From Clostridia bacterium (lineage in GTDB: Bacteria; Bacillota; Clostridia; UMGS1810), in NCBI GenBank assembly GCA_017503945.1, contig JAFVSB010000061.1, positions 1 through 30,392 of the forward strand: 30,392 nt of DNA, read 5' to 3'. Of the stretch, positions 6,955 through 14,601 are shown one piece after another. Position numbers and translations under genes: made by a program. The notes beneath the pieces were generated by a model. It did no database searches. It was not told the DNA's origin and saw nothing but the letters and a program-made list of their open reading frames with translations. How positions within the stretch are numbered: position 1 is the first letter of the stretch; the number at the start of each line of letters is the position of its first letter.

Positions 6955-8418
6955 ATGCGCAAAAAAATGTTTTTTTCAAAGGTGCTTCAAATGGCGCTGA
7001 CAATGGCTGTGTTCAACATATCTAACCTGTGCTTCGGCATCTTTGTGTCTAACCGCCTCGGCGCTACGCAAACGGGGCTGTTTCATCTCGTCATGAATGT
7101 GCAATCCATTGGCATAAGTCTGTCGGTATCGGGCATGAGCCTCACTGCCACGAGGCTTTTGTCTGACATGGCAAGAGAGCGCGCTCTCATTTGCTCTGAC
7201 CACATTCTCGGCAAATGCCTCAAAATATGCCTTGCCACCTCGGTGAGCGCTGCCATAGTTATGATGTGCGCATCGGGCTTCATTGCATCATCGCTCATAG
7301 GCAGACCCGAAGCTGCACCAATGCTTCGTGCGCTCTCACCTGCTCTTGTGTGTGTGGCAGTGTCGTCAGTGCTGGGCGGTTACTTCACTGCTTTTGGCAA
7401 GGTGGGCGCCATAGGCATTGGCAGGCTCATGGGCGAGGCAGCATCATGGATATATATTGCGCTCGCAGCATGCACACCTGCAAAAAGCCTTAAATGCATC
7501 GATGTGGTAGCTGCAAATGTGGCAGCAGCTTTTGTGCAGTGCTTTTGTGATGTTTGGCTATGGCGCAAAAACGCGCGCACTCATGGTGCGCAAAAAAGCT
7601 CCGTAACCACCCGTCATGTCATAGCCCTGTGCGCTCCTCTTGCCATTGGGTCATATCTTCGCACAGGGCTTTCATCGGCAGAAAATCTGCTCATTCCCTC
7701 AAGGCTTGGCGCAAACGGAGTGATAGATTCGCTTGCACAATATGGCATCATCAAGGGCATGAGCATGCCGGTGTTGTTTTTCCCGTCGGTGGCGGTGGGG
7801 GCATTTGTATCGCTCATTGTGCCCGAAATTGCCAGACGCCGCGCAAGGTGCCGACCAAATTCCATCAGATACATATCTATGCTTTCGGCGCAGCATATAC
7901 TTTCTTTTGGCTTTTTGGTGTCGGCAATATTTTTTGTGTGGTCAGATGATATATGCACCTGTATATACAGCCGCACTGAGGCGGGAGTGTATTTGAGACA
8001 GCTTGCATTTTTGCCGCTTTTCATGTTTTTTGATTCTGCCTGTGATGCCATTCTCAAAGGGCTCGACGAGCAGGTGTTTGGTCTTAAGGTCAACATTGCC
8101 GATGCTGCAATGAGGGTGATTTTGATTCTCATTTGTGTACCCGTCTGGGGCATAAGAGGCTATATATGCATTTTGTATGCAAGCGAGATTCTCAATCTGG
8201 CACTGTCATATTGGAGACTCAAAAAAATAACAGCCCTGCGCTTTCCTTTAGCCAAGGCTGTTATAATTCCTTTGTTTGCAATATGGTGCTCTCTGGGAGC
8301 AGTAAATCTCACAGGTGCATCAAATGCACTCTCCCAGATTCTCATTTTTGCAGCGGCATACATATCTGTCACTTCACTTGCTACACCGATTTTTCCGTTT
8401 CCAAAAACCGATTGTTAA
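6955..8418 (+). CDS. spoVB: SpoVB-like flippase (stage V sporulation protein B family)
   Basis: A polytopic protein of about 487 residues, about 14 hydrophobic segments, belonging to the same flippase branch as its divergent neighbour (FFSKVLQMALTMAVFNISNL, 'LGATQTGLFHLVMNVQSIG', 'SLTATRLLSDMAR'). The expected job is export of lipid-linked cortex precursors in the mother cell. The position next to dpaA-dpaB supports a sporulation role, and I favour this one as the SpoVB, though the two genes cannot be ranked with certainty. ATG at 6955 is chosen because AGGTGA lies 5-6 nt upstream; the GTG at 6946 has no site. The last base of the stop overlaps the convergent dpaB stop (TTAA shared), with no terminator between the genes. 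Confidence 0.82.
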   Translation: MRKKMFFSKVLQMALTMAVFNISNLCFGIFVSNRLGATQTGLFHLVMNVQSIGISLSVSGMSLTATRLLSDMARERALICSDHILGKCLKICLATSVSAAIVMMCASGFIASSLIGRPEAAPMLRALSPALVCVAVSSVLGGYFTAFGKVGAIGIGRLMGEAASWIYIALAACTPAKSLKCIDVVAANVAAAFVQCFCDVWLWRKNARTHGAQKSSVTTRHVIALCAPLAIGSYLRTGLSSAENLLIPSRLGANGVIDSLAQYGIIKGMSMPVLFFPSVAVGAFVSLIVPEIARRRARCRPNSIRYISMLSAQHILSFGFLVSAIFFVWSDDICTCIYSRTEAGVYLRQLAFLPLFMFFDSACDAILKGLDEQVFGLKVNIADAAMRVILILICVPVWGIRGYICILYASEILNLALSYWRLKKITALRFPLAKAVIIPLFAIWCSLGAVNLTGASNALSQILIFAAAYISVTSLATPIFPFPKTDC

Positions 8419-9002
8419 TTCCTCTGCCTCACCACGGGTTGGATTTGCCTGCCATCAAGAGCTTCTTGCAATGTATCGCACACAAGCGACATATCTGCCA
8501 CAAGTGAATCAGGCTTTGCCACAGGGTCATCCTGAGCAAACGGGACCATATATATGTTGCCTGCACCAAGAAGCACGCCAATGTTTTTGGCATTTGCTCC
8601 CAGAGCATCATTGGTAGACACTGCTATAACAAGCGGGCATTGGTTGCGAAGATTTGCCTTTGCAGCCATGGTTACGCATGTGTCGGTGATGCCGAGCGCA
8701 ATTTTGGCTATGGTGTTGCCTGTGCAGGGAGCTACCACCAGTGCATCAAGAAAGTGCTTAGGGCCTATTGGCTCAGCACCTTTTATGTCGTGTATGATAT
8801 CTTTGCCGCATATGGCGCGTACTCTTTGTTTGAATTCGTCTGATGTGCCGAAGCGGGTGCTTGTGGACCACACCGTTTCCGACATTACAGGATAAATGTC
8901 GGCGCCCCTGTCTCTCAGCTTTTCAAGCTCGGTCATAACCTTTGAAAAGGTGCAGAAAGAGCCTGTCAGGGCAAAACCTATTCTTTTTCCCCCAAGTTCC
9001 AT
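8415..9002 (-). CDS. dpaB: Dipicolinate synthase subunit B
   Basis: A 195-residue flavoprotein-fold subunit (SpoVFB/DpaB). The start GKRIGFALTGSFCTFSKV is the family signature, followed by 'DALVVAPCTGNTIAKIALGITDTCVTMAAKANLRN' typical of the flavodoxin-like/HFCD fold. With DpaA it makes dipicolinic acid from the lysine-pathway intermediate dihydrodipicolinate in the mother cell; the product is loaded into the spore core. Length is close to the B. subtilis protein. AAGGAAG precedes the ATG, which lies 25 bp inside the dpaA reading frame, so the two are translationally linked. Confidence 0.93.
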   Translation of the reverse strand: MELGGKRIGFALTGSFCTFSKVMTELEKLRDRGADIYPVMSETVWSTSTRFGTSDEFKQRVRAICGKDIIHDIKGAEPIGPKHFLDALVVAPCTGNTIAKIALGITDTCVTMAAKANLRNQCPLVIAVSTNDALGANAKNIGVLLGAGNIYMVPFAQDDPVAKPDSLVADMSLVCDTLQEALDGRQIQPVVRQRN

Positions 9003-9868
9003 AAATTTGCTTCCTTTCCGCTTTCGCCGATGATGTTTGTGATGGTTTTAAATATAATCTGCGCTGCACTTACGGGAGAATATTTGCCCGGAAGCCCCGG
9101 CAAAAAGAGATAATTTATGCCTCTTGCTTTTGCTTCGTCGGCATCGGCACCGCCCGGTGCCGATGCAAGGTCGGCAAAGGGGGTGTGTTCTCTTATTGCA
9201 TCAAGCTCGCGGGCAAAAAACACCCTGTGCGCAATTGTGTTGAAAACGATATCTGCACGCGGCAGATAAAGGTGCATTTCATCGAGAGGCACAGCCTTGA
9301 GGCCAAACGCCTCGGCAAGCGAACGGTCGCGCAAGCTGCGCGCGCACACAGTGACTTTGGCACCCATGCCCTTTAGGGTGAGTGCAAGCACCTTGGCAGT
9401 TTTGCCAAAGCCTGTGACCAGAGCACTACTCGAAAAAATGGTAACGGGGAGGAGCTTCATCACAGCTTCAATTGCTCCCTCTGCAGTGGGCACTGCATTG
9501 AGCGATGCAAAATCATCACGCTCGGCATAATCCACCGCCATAAGGGCGTGCTCTTTAAACAGGTTGCAGTTCATTTTGCCTCCGCAGATGAGAGCGTCTT
9601 TTCGGGCATACCTTAGCACATCGGCCACAAAAAGCTCTCCTTGCCACAGCGGAGTGTGCAAGCGCACTGCATCTTTTGTCACAGGCAGAGGCAATATGAT
9701 GAGCGATGCACCAGAAAGCGAGCGCGCAAAATCATCACATATTATCCCTGCATCGCCGAGCTTTTCGGCATCTATTCCACACACGAGCGCAGTGGCACCG
9801 CGCTTTTTGAATTCTCTTGCAAGGCACACGCTGCGCATATCTCCGCCAACTATCAAAGCATTGTTCAT
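8978..9868 (-). CDS. dpaA: Dipicolinate synthase subunit A
   Basis: A 296-residue dehydrogenase-like subunit (SpoVFA/DpaA), matching the B. subtilis length of about 297. The N-terminus has NNALIVGGDMRSVCLAREF, the signature of the family, then a second nucleotide-binding Rossmann segment in the middle (SSSALVTGFGKTAKVLALTLKG) and ADIVFNTIAHRV / ASAPGGADADEAK near the C-terminus. Start at 9868 is chosen over three in-frame upstream codons because AAGGGA is 9 nt before it and the family begins there. A sigma-K-like promoter ends 21 bp upstream, consistent with late mother-cell expression. It overlaps dpaB. Confidence 0.93.
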   Translation of the reverse strand: MNNALIVGGDMRSVCLAREFKKRGATALVCGIDAEKLGDAGIICDDFARSLSGASLIILPLPVTKDAVRLHTPLWQGELFVADVLRYARKDALICGGKMNCNLFKEHALMAVDYAERDDFASLNAVPTAEGAIEAVMKLLPVTIFSSSALVTGFGKTAKVLALTLKGMGAKVTVCARSLRDRSLAEAFGLKAVPLDEMHLYLPRADIVFNTIAHRVFFARELDAIREHTPFADLASAPGGADADEAKARGINYLFLPGLPGKYSPVSAAQIIFKTITNIIGESGKEANLWNLGEKE

Positions 9869-9889
9869 AAAACTCATTCCCTTCATGAA

Positions 9890-9919
9890 TATAATATGCC
9901 GCACAAAGAGCAAGAGTGC
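9890..9919 (-). promoter_or_regulatory. Sigma-K-like promoter before dpaA
   Basis: On the minus strand GCAC (9919-9916), a 17-bp spacer and CATATTATA (9898-9890) fit the sigma-K pattern AC-N16/17-CATAnnnTA exactly. In B. subtilis the dpaA-dpaB operon is transcribed by sigma-K. The leader would be very short (about 15 nt), which is a reason for caution. Confidence 0.5.
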
Positions 9920-9931
9920 ACAAAAGAAAAC

Positions 9932-9967
9932 AAAAAAACAAGCTGCTCGCCTATGGCAAACAGCTTG
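9932..9967 (-). terminator. Intrinsic terminator after the NagB-like gene
   Basis: On the minus strand CAAGCTGTTTGCC pairs with GGCGAGCAGCTTG (13 bp with three G-U pairs, loop ATA) and is followed by T7. It lies 19 nt beyond the stop at 9986 and separates this operon from dpaA-dpaB. Confidence 0.85.
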
Positions 9968-9985
9968 CTTGATTATTGTGTGATA

Positions 9986-10933
9986 TTAGTTACATTCAGC
10001 AACCAAGGGACCTTCAAGCTCAGACACATAGAAGAGCTTGCCGGGAAGTGTGGGAATGAAGCTGGATGTGATCCACATGTCGGGACCGTATCTGAGAGTC
10101 ATCCAGAAGCTCATGCCCTGCCACTGCATACCACGGTTGAAAGCACCGTCGCAACCGCCGATGATGAAATCAGCCTGAAGGAAAAGGCCGGGTCCGATTG
10201 TGTTGGCTCTGCAGGGAACGAGAGTTGTTCTTGATTTGAAGCTTGTGATAGCATTCTGTTCAATAGTGAGGGGGTGGAGCTTAGCACCGATGCGGTGTGT
10301 TTGCTGTTTCCACTCGTCTACACTTGCATAGTCTGCTGCAAACTGGGGCTCCCAGAAAGCAATGTGGCACATTCTGCCAATACCAAACACAAGGCCGAGC
10401 TTTGCACCTTCAGCTTTGAGCTTTGCAATCTTCTCAGCATATGTGGGAAGATTTTCTTTTGTGGCAAAGTTTCTCTGATTTTCGGGCACTGTGAGCTCTC
10501 CGAGGGGGTTAAAGAGTGCCTGCTTCATAGCATTCTGGAATGCAGCCGGATCGTCTGGAGCGAGAGTGTTACCATCGGCATCTGCCCATTCATCCATATT
10601 GAAGGTATACACATGGTCACATTTGATGTTCCATGCTTTGAGGAAATATACTGCCCATTTATACATGCCCATGGGGCCAACGGGGAGAATGAGAGCGAGC
10701 TTTTCGCCTCTGTCTTTTGCAGCTTTAATCTGCATAGCGATTTCATGACCCATGTATGTATCAAATTCATACAGATTGTCACATCTCACGGGTGTGAAAT
10801 CCTTGTGCCAGAAATCCTGTCTGTCTTCTACTTTGTTGGCAGGGTCACAGCATTTGTCAATTTTTTCCATGTCCCAGCCTGCGGGATAAAAGCCCTCGAG
10901 CAGTGAACCTTTAACGGTATCGATAAAATTCAT
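9986..10933 (-). CDS. Glucosamine-6-phosphate deaminase-like (NagB-family) protein
   Basis: A 315-residue NagB/RpiA-fold protein. It keeps YTFNMDEW, equivalent to the NagB segment with the general-base aspartate (Asp72 in E. coli), and [13 protein letters not shown], equivalent to the active-site segment GGIGxDGHIAFNEP. In the latter His143 and Glu148 are kept, but Asp141 is replaced by Met and the following Gly by Cys. The phosphate loop is also changed ([12 protein letters not shown] instead of LPTGxTP). It is longer than typical NagB (about 240-270) because of an N-terminal extension of about 60 residues. The substrate is therefore uncertain: a sugar phosphate isomerase or deaminase acting on an unusual amino sugar is likely. 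It shares an operon with a PIG-L deacetylase (34-nt gap), so deacetylation followed by isomerisation is plausible. AAGGAGG precedes the ATG. Confidence 0.82.
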   Translation of the reverse strand: MNFIDTVKGSLLEGFYPAGWDMEKIDKCCDPANKVEDRQDFWHKDFTPVRCDNLYEFDTYMGHEIAMQIKAAKDRGEKLALILPVGPMGMYKWAVYFLKAWNIKCDHVYTFNMDEWADADGNTLAPDDPAAFQNAMKQALFNPLGELTVPENQRNFATKENLPTYAEKIAKLKAEGAKLGLVFGIGRMCHIAFWEPQFAADYASVDEWKQQTHRIGAKLHPLTIEQNAITSFKSRTTLVPCRANTIGPGLFLQADFIIGGCDGAFNRGMQWQGMSFWMTLRYGPDMWITSSFIPTLPGKLFYVSELEGPLVAECN

Positions 10934-10967
10934 GATAAAATCCTCCTTATATTTAAATTAAAATAAA

Positions 10968-11672
10968 TTACGGCAAGAGTCTTTTTGCCTGAACCTTGGG
11001 ATATACCAGACATTCGCTGAACGCTTCGGCATATGCACAGTTTGACTGGAAGCCTCTGTATTTGGCACAGGTCTTTACAAAATCGGCAAAGTCGATGTGG
11101 TCATGGTCTCTCATCCATTTGAGCTGGCTTTCGTGGCACTCGAGCATCTCAAGCTTTAAGTCGATCTCGTCAGACACATCAACAAAATGTGTGGGCACAA
11201 AGCCAAGACCTGCCAGATTGTCCATATAATAAATAGGGGTAACCTTGGAGACCTTATCTACTTTTGTTTTGTAGTGAGGTACACTTGCATTGAACGAAGC
11301 GTTAAACACAAGTCTTGCCACGGCTACATGGTCGGGCATGTAGTCAGTGGGTGCATGAGTGATGATAAAATCAGGATCAGCCTCTCTGATGATGTCCACC
11401 AGAGTGTCGAGCTGCTCTTTGCTGGCTTCATTGACCAGGCAGTCGCCAATGTCACATGTTACAACCTTGATGCCTGCAAGCGAACCTGCTTTTTTGGCTT
11501 CGCCTATTCTGATTTCGCGGAGCTCGTCAGGCTCTATGATAGCATGGCCGAGGTTACCGTTTGCAACATGACACACAGTAACATTGTCGCCCCTTTTTAC
11601 ACACTTTACAAGTGTGCCCGCACAGTTGATTTCCATGTCGTCGGGATGACATCCTATTGCAAGAACATTCAT
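10968..11672 (-). CDS. PIG-L/LmbE-family N-acetyl sugar deacetylase
   Basis: A 234-residue zinc-dependent deacetylase of the PIG-L (PF02585) family. The N-terminus MNVLAIGCHPDDMEINCAGTL holds the metal-binding HPDDxE motif, where His and the second Asp bind zinc and the first Asp is the catalytic base. The third metal ligand is the His of YMPDHVAVARL at about residue 113. Relatives remove acetyl groups from N-acetylglucosamine-containing substrates (GlcNAc-PI, GlcNAc-inositol, bacillithiol precursor, chitobiose). Here the partner is a NagB-like protein and the regulator a divergent AraC family protein, which points to use of an N-acetylated amino sugar rather than thiol synthesis. AAAGGGG lies 10 nt before the ATG. 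No signal peptide, so it acts in the cytoplasm. Confidence 0.88.
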   Translation of the reverse strand: MNVLAIGCHPDDMEINCAGTLVKCVKRGDNVTVCHVANGNLGHAIIEPDELREIRIGEAKKAGSLAGIKVVTCDIGDCLVNEASKEQLDTLVDIIREADPDFIITHAPTDYMPDHVAVARLVFNASFNASVPHYKTKVDKVSKVTPIYYMDNLAGLGFVPTHFVDVSDEIDLKLEMLECHESQLKWMRDHDHIDFADFVKTCAKYRGFQSNCAYAEAFSECLVYPKVQAKRLLP

Positions 11673-11693
11673 TCTTCAATTGCCCCTTTCATA

Positions 11694-11722
11694 TTGACTT
11701 ATTGTTAACTATATGGTATCAT
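11694..11722 (+). promoter_or_regulatory. Putative promoter of the AraC-type regulator gene
   Basis: TTGACT (11694-11699), 17 bp, TATCAT (11717-11722). The same hexamers and spacing occur before the second murJ-like gene at 20935-20963. It overlaps the leftward promoter at 11713-11741, so the two polymerases would compete. Confidence 0.45.
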
Positions 11723-11741
11723 TACAATCAGATATTTTCAA
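11713..11741 (-). promoter_or_regulatory. Putative promoter of the PIG-L/NagB-like operon
   Basis: On the minus strand TTGAAA (11741-11736), 17 bp, TACCAT (11718-11713) with TG one base before it. It lies about 40 bp before the PIG-L start codon. Two TACAAT hexamers in the plus strand 19 bp apart (11723 and 11742) in and beside this promoter could be part of a regulator site, but this is weak. Confidence 0.45.
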
Positions 11742-11787
11742 TACAATAATATACTTTATACTTATACTTTTGTAAAGTGAGGGCGCT

Positions 11788-12657
11788 ATGAAATCATCAT
11801 ATCACACACAAAAAATAGATTGCATCATAAATGTGAGCGCAATAGTGACCATACACTATTTTGAATTTGACCGAAACTTCCGTTCCCACGGTGAAAAGCA
11901 TGATTTTTGGGAGATGGTGTATGTGGATAAGGGCGAAGCCGTCATCAAGGCCAAAAGCCGAGAGTTCACACTCCGCCAAGGCGAGGCTGTGTTTCACAGG
12001 CCAAATGAGTTTCATGCTGTATCGGCAAACGGCGAGGTGGCACCCAATGTGTTTATCATAACCTTTGTGTGCCGTTCAAGAGCCATGGATTTTTTCAAAG
12101 GGCGCCAGCTCGCTATTCCCACTCCGCTGCGCTCCTACATAACCAATATAATCGCCGAAGCGCAGGACTGCTTTCATCTGGAACGCAACAACCCCTATCT
12201 CACAGAGCTTATATCTAAAGCTGATGCTCCTGCAGGTGGTGAGCAGCTTATAAAGCTCAACCTCGAAATGCTGCTTATTGCACTTTTGCGCTTTGATATA
12301 AGTGCAAAAAAAACCACCACCAGCCATGAAATACACGACAATCTCACAAGAAGCGTGGTGGAGCTTCTTCATGCCAGCGTATACGGCAAAATCACAGTGG
12401 AGGATATCTGCCGTAAGCTATCATTCAGCAGATCCTATATTTCGGCAAAATTCAAAATGTGCTGCGGCATGACCATAAATGAATACATCAACAAAATCAA
12501 AATAGAAGAAGCCAAAACCCTTATAAGAGAAGAAAAACACAGCATATCCGAAATTTCGGCAATGCTGTGCTATGATAACCCTCATTATTTTTCAAAGGTG
12601 TTTAAAAGAGTGACCAATATGTCGCCCAAGGAATATAAAGAATCGGTTATGATATAA
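11788..12657 (+). CDS. AraC-family transcriptional regulator
   Basis: A 289-residue regulator. Residues about 15-110 form the cupin-type sensor half (HYFEFDRNFRSHGEKHDFWEMVYVDKGEAV with the H-x-H-D/E-F-W-E pattern, and GEAVFHRPNEFHAV). Residues about 190-289 hold the two helix-turn-helix units of the AraC/XylS domain (ITVEDICRKLSFSRSYISAKFK and SISEISAMLCYDNPHYFSKVFKR, then MSPKEYKE). It is divergent from the PIG-L/NagB-like operon across a 115-bp gap and most likely controls that operon in response to a sugar ligand bound in the cupin pocket. GAGGG precedes the ATG. The stop lies two bases from the convergent flavodoxin gene's stop. Confidence 0.92.
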   Translation: MKSSYHTQKIDCIINVSAIVTIHYFEFDRNFRSHGEKHDFWEMVYVDKGEAVIKAKSREFTLRQGEAVFHRPNEFHAVSANGEVAPNVFIITFVCRSRAMDFFKGRQLAIPTPLRSYITNIIAEAQDCFHLERNNPYLTELISKADAPAGGEQLIKLNLEMLLIALLRFDISAKKTTTSHEIHDNLTRSVVELLHASVYGKITVEDICRKLSFSRSYISAKFKMCCGMTINEYINKIKIEEAKTLIREEKHSISEISAMLCYDNPHYFSKVFKRVTNMSPKEYKESVMI

Positions 12658-12659
12658 AA

Positions 12660-13187
12660 TCATTCTGCCACATAATCTATAAGCTCGTTTATGGCATCAA
12701 AATCTGTAAAGTCCCCATCGGCATCGCAAAGCTTTATGAGCAAAGCTTCCATCTCGGTGGGGTTTTCTTTTGATGACATAATTTTTTTGAGAGTTTTTAT
12801 GGCGGCACGATGCACCGCGCTGAGCTCATTTATTATCATCTTGCCGGGAAAGTTGAAAATTCTCACCTTTTCAAGCATATGCGGCTTGAAGTTTTTGCTC
12901 ACTACCATACCGTCATAATATTCACGGCAATCGGTGGGGGTAAGCCCTGTGGTAAAGACGGCAAGCTTTTTGCCTGATAACATATCAAAATTTTTGGTAA
13001 TAAGGCTCACTCCGCCAATTATTTCGGCGTAGAGGCCGCCGCCGTAGATGATGGTGTCGTAGGATTCAAGCTCTTTTGCCTTGATTGACTTTGCATCAAC
13101 GGCTTGGCACCCTAAAGCTTCGGCAATTTTTTCGGCATATGCCTTTGTAGAACCATATTTTGATTTGTAGATGACAATTGTTTGCAT
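12660..13187 (-). CDS. Flavodoxin-domain protein
   Basis: A 175-residue protein with a flavodoxin fold of the protoporphyrinogen-oxidase (HemG)/PF12724 type: the FMN phosphate loop is YKSKYGSTKAYAEKIAE at residues 7-23, followed by YDTIIYGGGLYAEIIGG and KKLAVFTTGLTP. The C-terminal part (about 105-175) is charged. Clostridial proteins of this kind are small redox proteins of unknown partner; no heme gene is nearby, so HemG activity is not implied. AAAGGAG lies 5 nt before the ATG. It follows the rRNA methyltransferase gene by 40 nt in the same direction. Confidence 0.85.
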   Translation of the reverse strand: MQTIVIYKSKYGSTKAYAEKIAEALGCQAVDAKSIKAKELESYDTIIYGGGLYAEIIGGVSLITKNFDMLSGKKLAVFTTGLTPTDCREYYDGMVVSKNFKPHMLEKVRIFNFPGKMIINELSAVHRAAIKTLKKIMSSKENPTEMEALLIKLCDADGDFTDFDAINELIDYVAE

Positions 13188-13227
13188 AAAAACTCCTTTA
13201 ATATGTAAGTGTTATAATACATATATA

Positions 13228-14601
13228 TTATGTTATCGTAAATTTAGTCTGAGTTTGCACCAAAAGTGCAACAGATTCGACATGTGTTGTTTGTGGAAAC
13301 ATATCTACTGCACATGCTTTTGTCATCTCATATCCAAATTCTCTGAGCACCTTCACATCGCGGGCAAGTGTGGCACTGTTGCACGATACATACACTATTT
13401 TGCGAGGGCTCATATTCTTTAAAAGCTCAAGCAGCTTCTCATCGCAGCCCTTTCGGGGAGGGTCAACAACTGCAATGTCGGCTTTTTTGCCGCTGGAGGC
13501 GAGGCGCTCTACCACCTCGGTGCAATCGCCGCAATAAAAATCGGCATTGGCTATGTTATTTATCATGGCATTTTCTTTTGCATTGTCTATAGCATCCGGC
13601 ACAATCTCCACACCAACCACGCTTTTTGCACTTCGAGCCATATAAAGGCTGATGCTGCCCACACCGCAGTATAGGTCAAACACTGTGTCATCCTTTGTGG
13701 GCGCAGCATATTCGAGCGCTTTGGCATAGAGCTTTTGCATCTGGGCAGTGTTCACTTGAAAGAAGCTGTGGGGCGACACCTTGAAGCGTAAACCATCGAG
13801 GGTGATGTGAATGTAGCCATCGCCAAAAAGAACGATGTTCCTCTCGCCCAATATCACATTGGTGCGTTTGGTGTTGATGTTTTGCACCAAGGTGACCTTG
13901 CCAAGCGTTGAGAGCTTTTGCACAAGGCTCTCGGTGCCTTCAAGGCGCTTTGCACAGTTGGTGACTATTGCTGCCATTATCTCGCCGTCACCCAAGCGCA
14001 CATATATATGGCGCACAATGCCTTTGTGCGCTTTTTCGTTATACACACTTATCTTTGATTTGCGGATATAATCCATCACAAAGCCCACTGCCATGTTTAT
14101 GCGCTCGTCCTGAATGAGGCAGCTCTCACATGGCGCTATGATGTGGCTTTTGGGCAGATAAAATCCGCACACTGCCCTGCCGCCGCGCATGCCCACAGGG
14201 AACTGGGCTTTATTGCGATAAGCATATTCATTGTCTGCCCCCACTATGGGTTCATATGTGAATTCCTCGGCACTATAGCCACCTATGCGAGTGAGATTTG
14301 AGTGCACAAGGTCAGATTTGAACTTTAGCTGCGCCTCATAGTCAAGATGCATAAGGGTGCAACCTCCGCAATCGGAAAAAGACGAGCATTGGGGTGCTCG
14401 TCTGTCAGATGATGGGGTTAATATTTCTTCAAGGCGCCCAAAGCCATAGGTTTTGTTGGTTTTGGTCACGCGATATCGTATGACATCGCCGGGCACCGCC
14501 CCTGCCACAAACACAGGGTATGAATCTACCTTAACCACACCGTCACCGCCCACTGTGAGGTCGGCTACGGTGCCGGTGAGTACATCATTTTTGTTTATCA
14601 T
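13228..14601 (-). CDS. rlmD: 23S rRNA (uracil-5)-methyltransferase, RlmD/RlmCD family
   Basis: A 457-residue RNA methyltransferase of the RumA/TrmA family. An N-terminal TRAM domain (about 1-60) is followed by the iron-sulfur cysteines C72, C78, C81 (CSSFSDCGGC) and a further Cys pair near 158-161 (PCESC). The SAM-binding site is DLYCGVGSISLYMA, the DPPRKGCD motif follows, and the catalytic cysteine is in YVSCNSATLARD (Cys407). Gram-positive members (RlmCD, YefA) methylate U747 and U1939 of 23S rRNA. The start at 14601 has GGAGA at good spacing and lies 17 bp inside the upstream glycosyltransferase-CsaB gene, so translation is coupled to the envelope operon. Confidence 0.92.
   Translation of the reverse strand: MINKNDVLTGTVADLTVGGDGVVKVDSYPVFVAGAVPGDVIRYRVTKTNKTYGFGRLEEILTPSSDRRAPQCSSFSDCGGCTLMHLDYEAQLKFKSDLVHSNLTRIGGYSAEEFTYEPIVGADNEYAYRNKAQFPVGMRGGRAVCGFYLPKSHIIAPCESCLIQDERINMAVGFVMDYIRKSKISVYNEKAHKGIVRHIYVRLGDGEIMAAIVTNCAKRLEGTESLVQKLSTLGKVTLVQNINTKRTNVILGERNIVLFGDGYIHITLDGLRFKVSPHSFFQVNTAQMQKLYAKALEYAAPTKDDTVFDLYCGVGSISLYMARSAKSVVGVEIVPDAIDNAKENAMINNIANADFYCGDCTEVVERLASSGKKADIAVVDPPRKGCDEKLLELLKNMSPRKIVYVSCNSATLARDVKVLREFGYEMTKACAVDMFPQTTHVESVALLVQTQTKFTIT

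Noticed and set aside
13188..13227. TTTACG-17 bp-TATTAT as promoter of the flavodoxin gene
   Set aside because: Poor -35 match in a very AT-rich gap; not strong enough to list as a feature.
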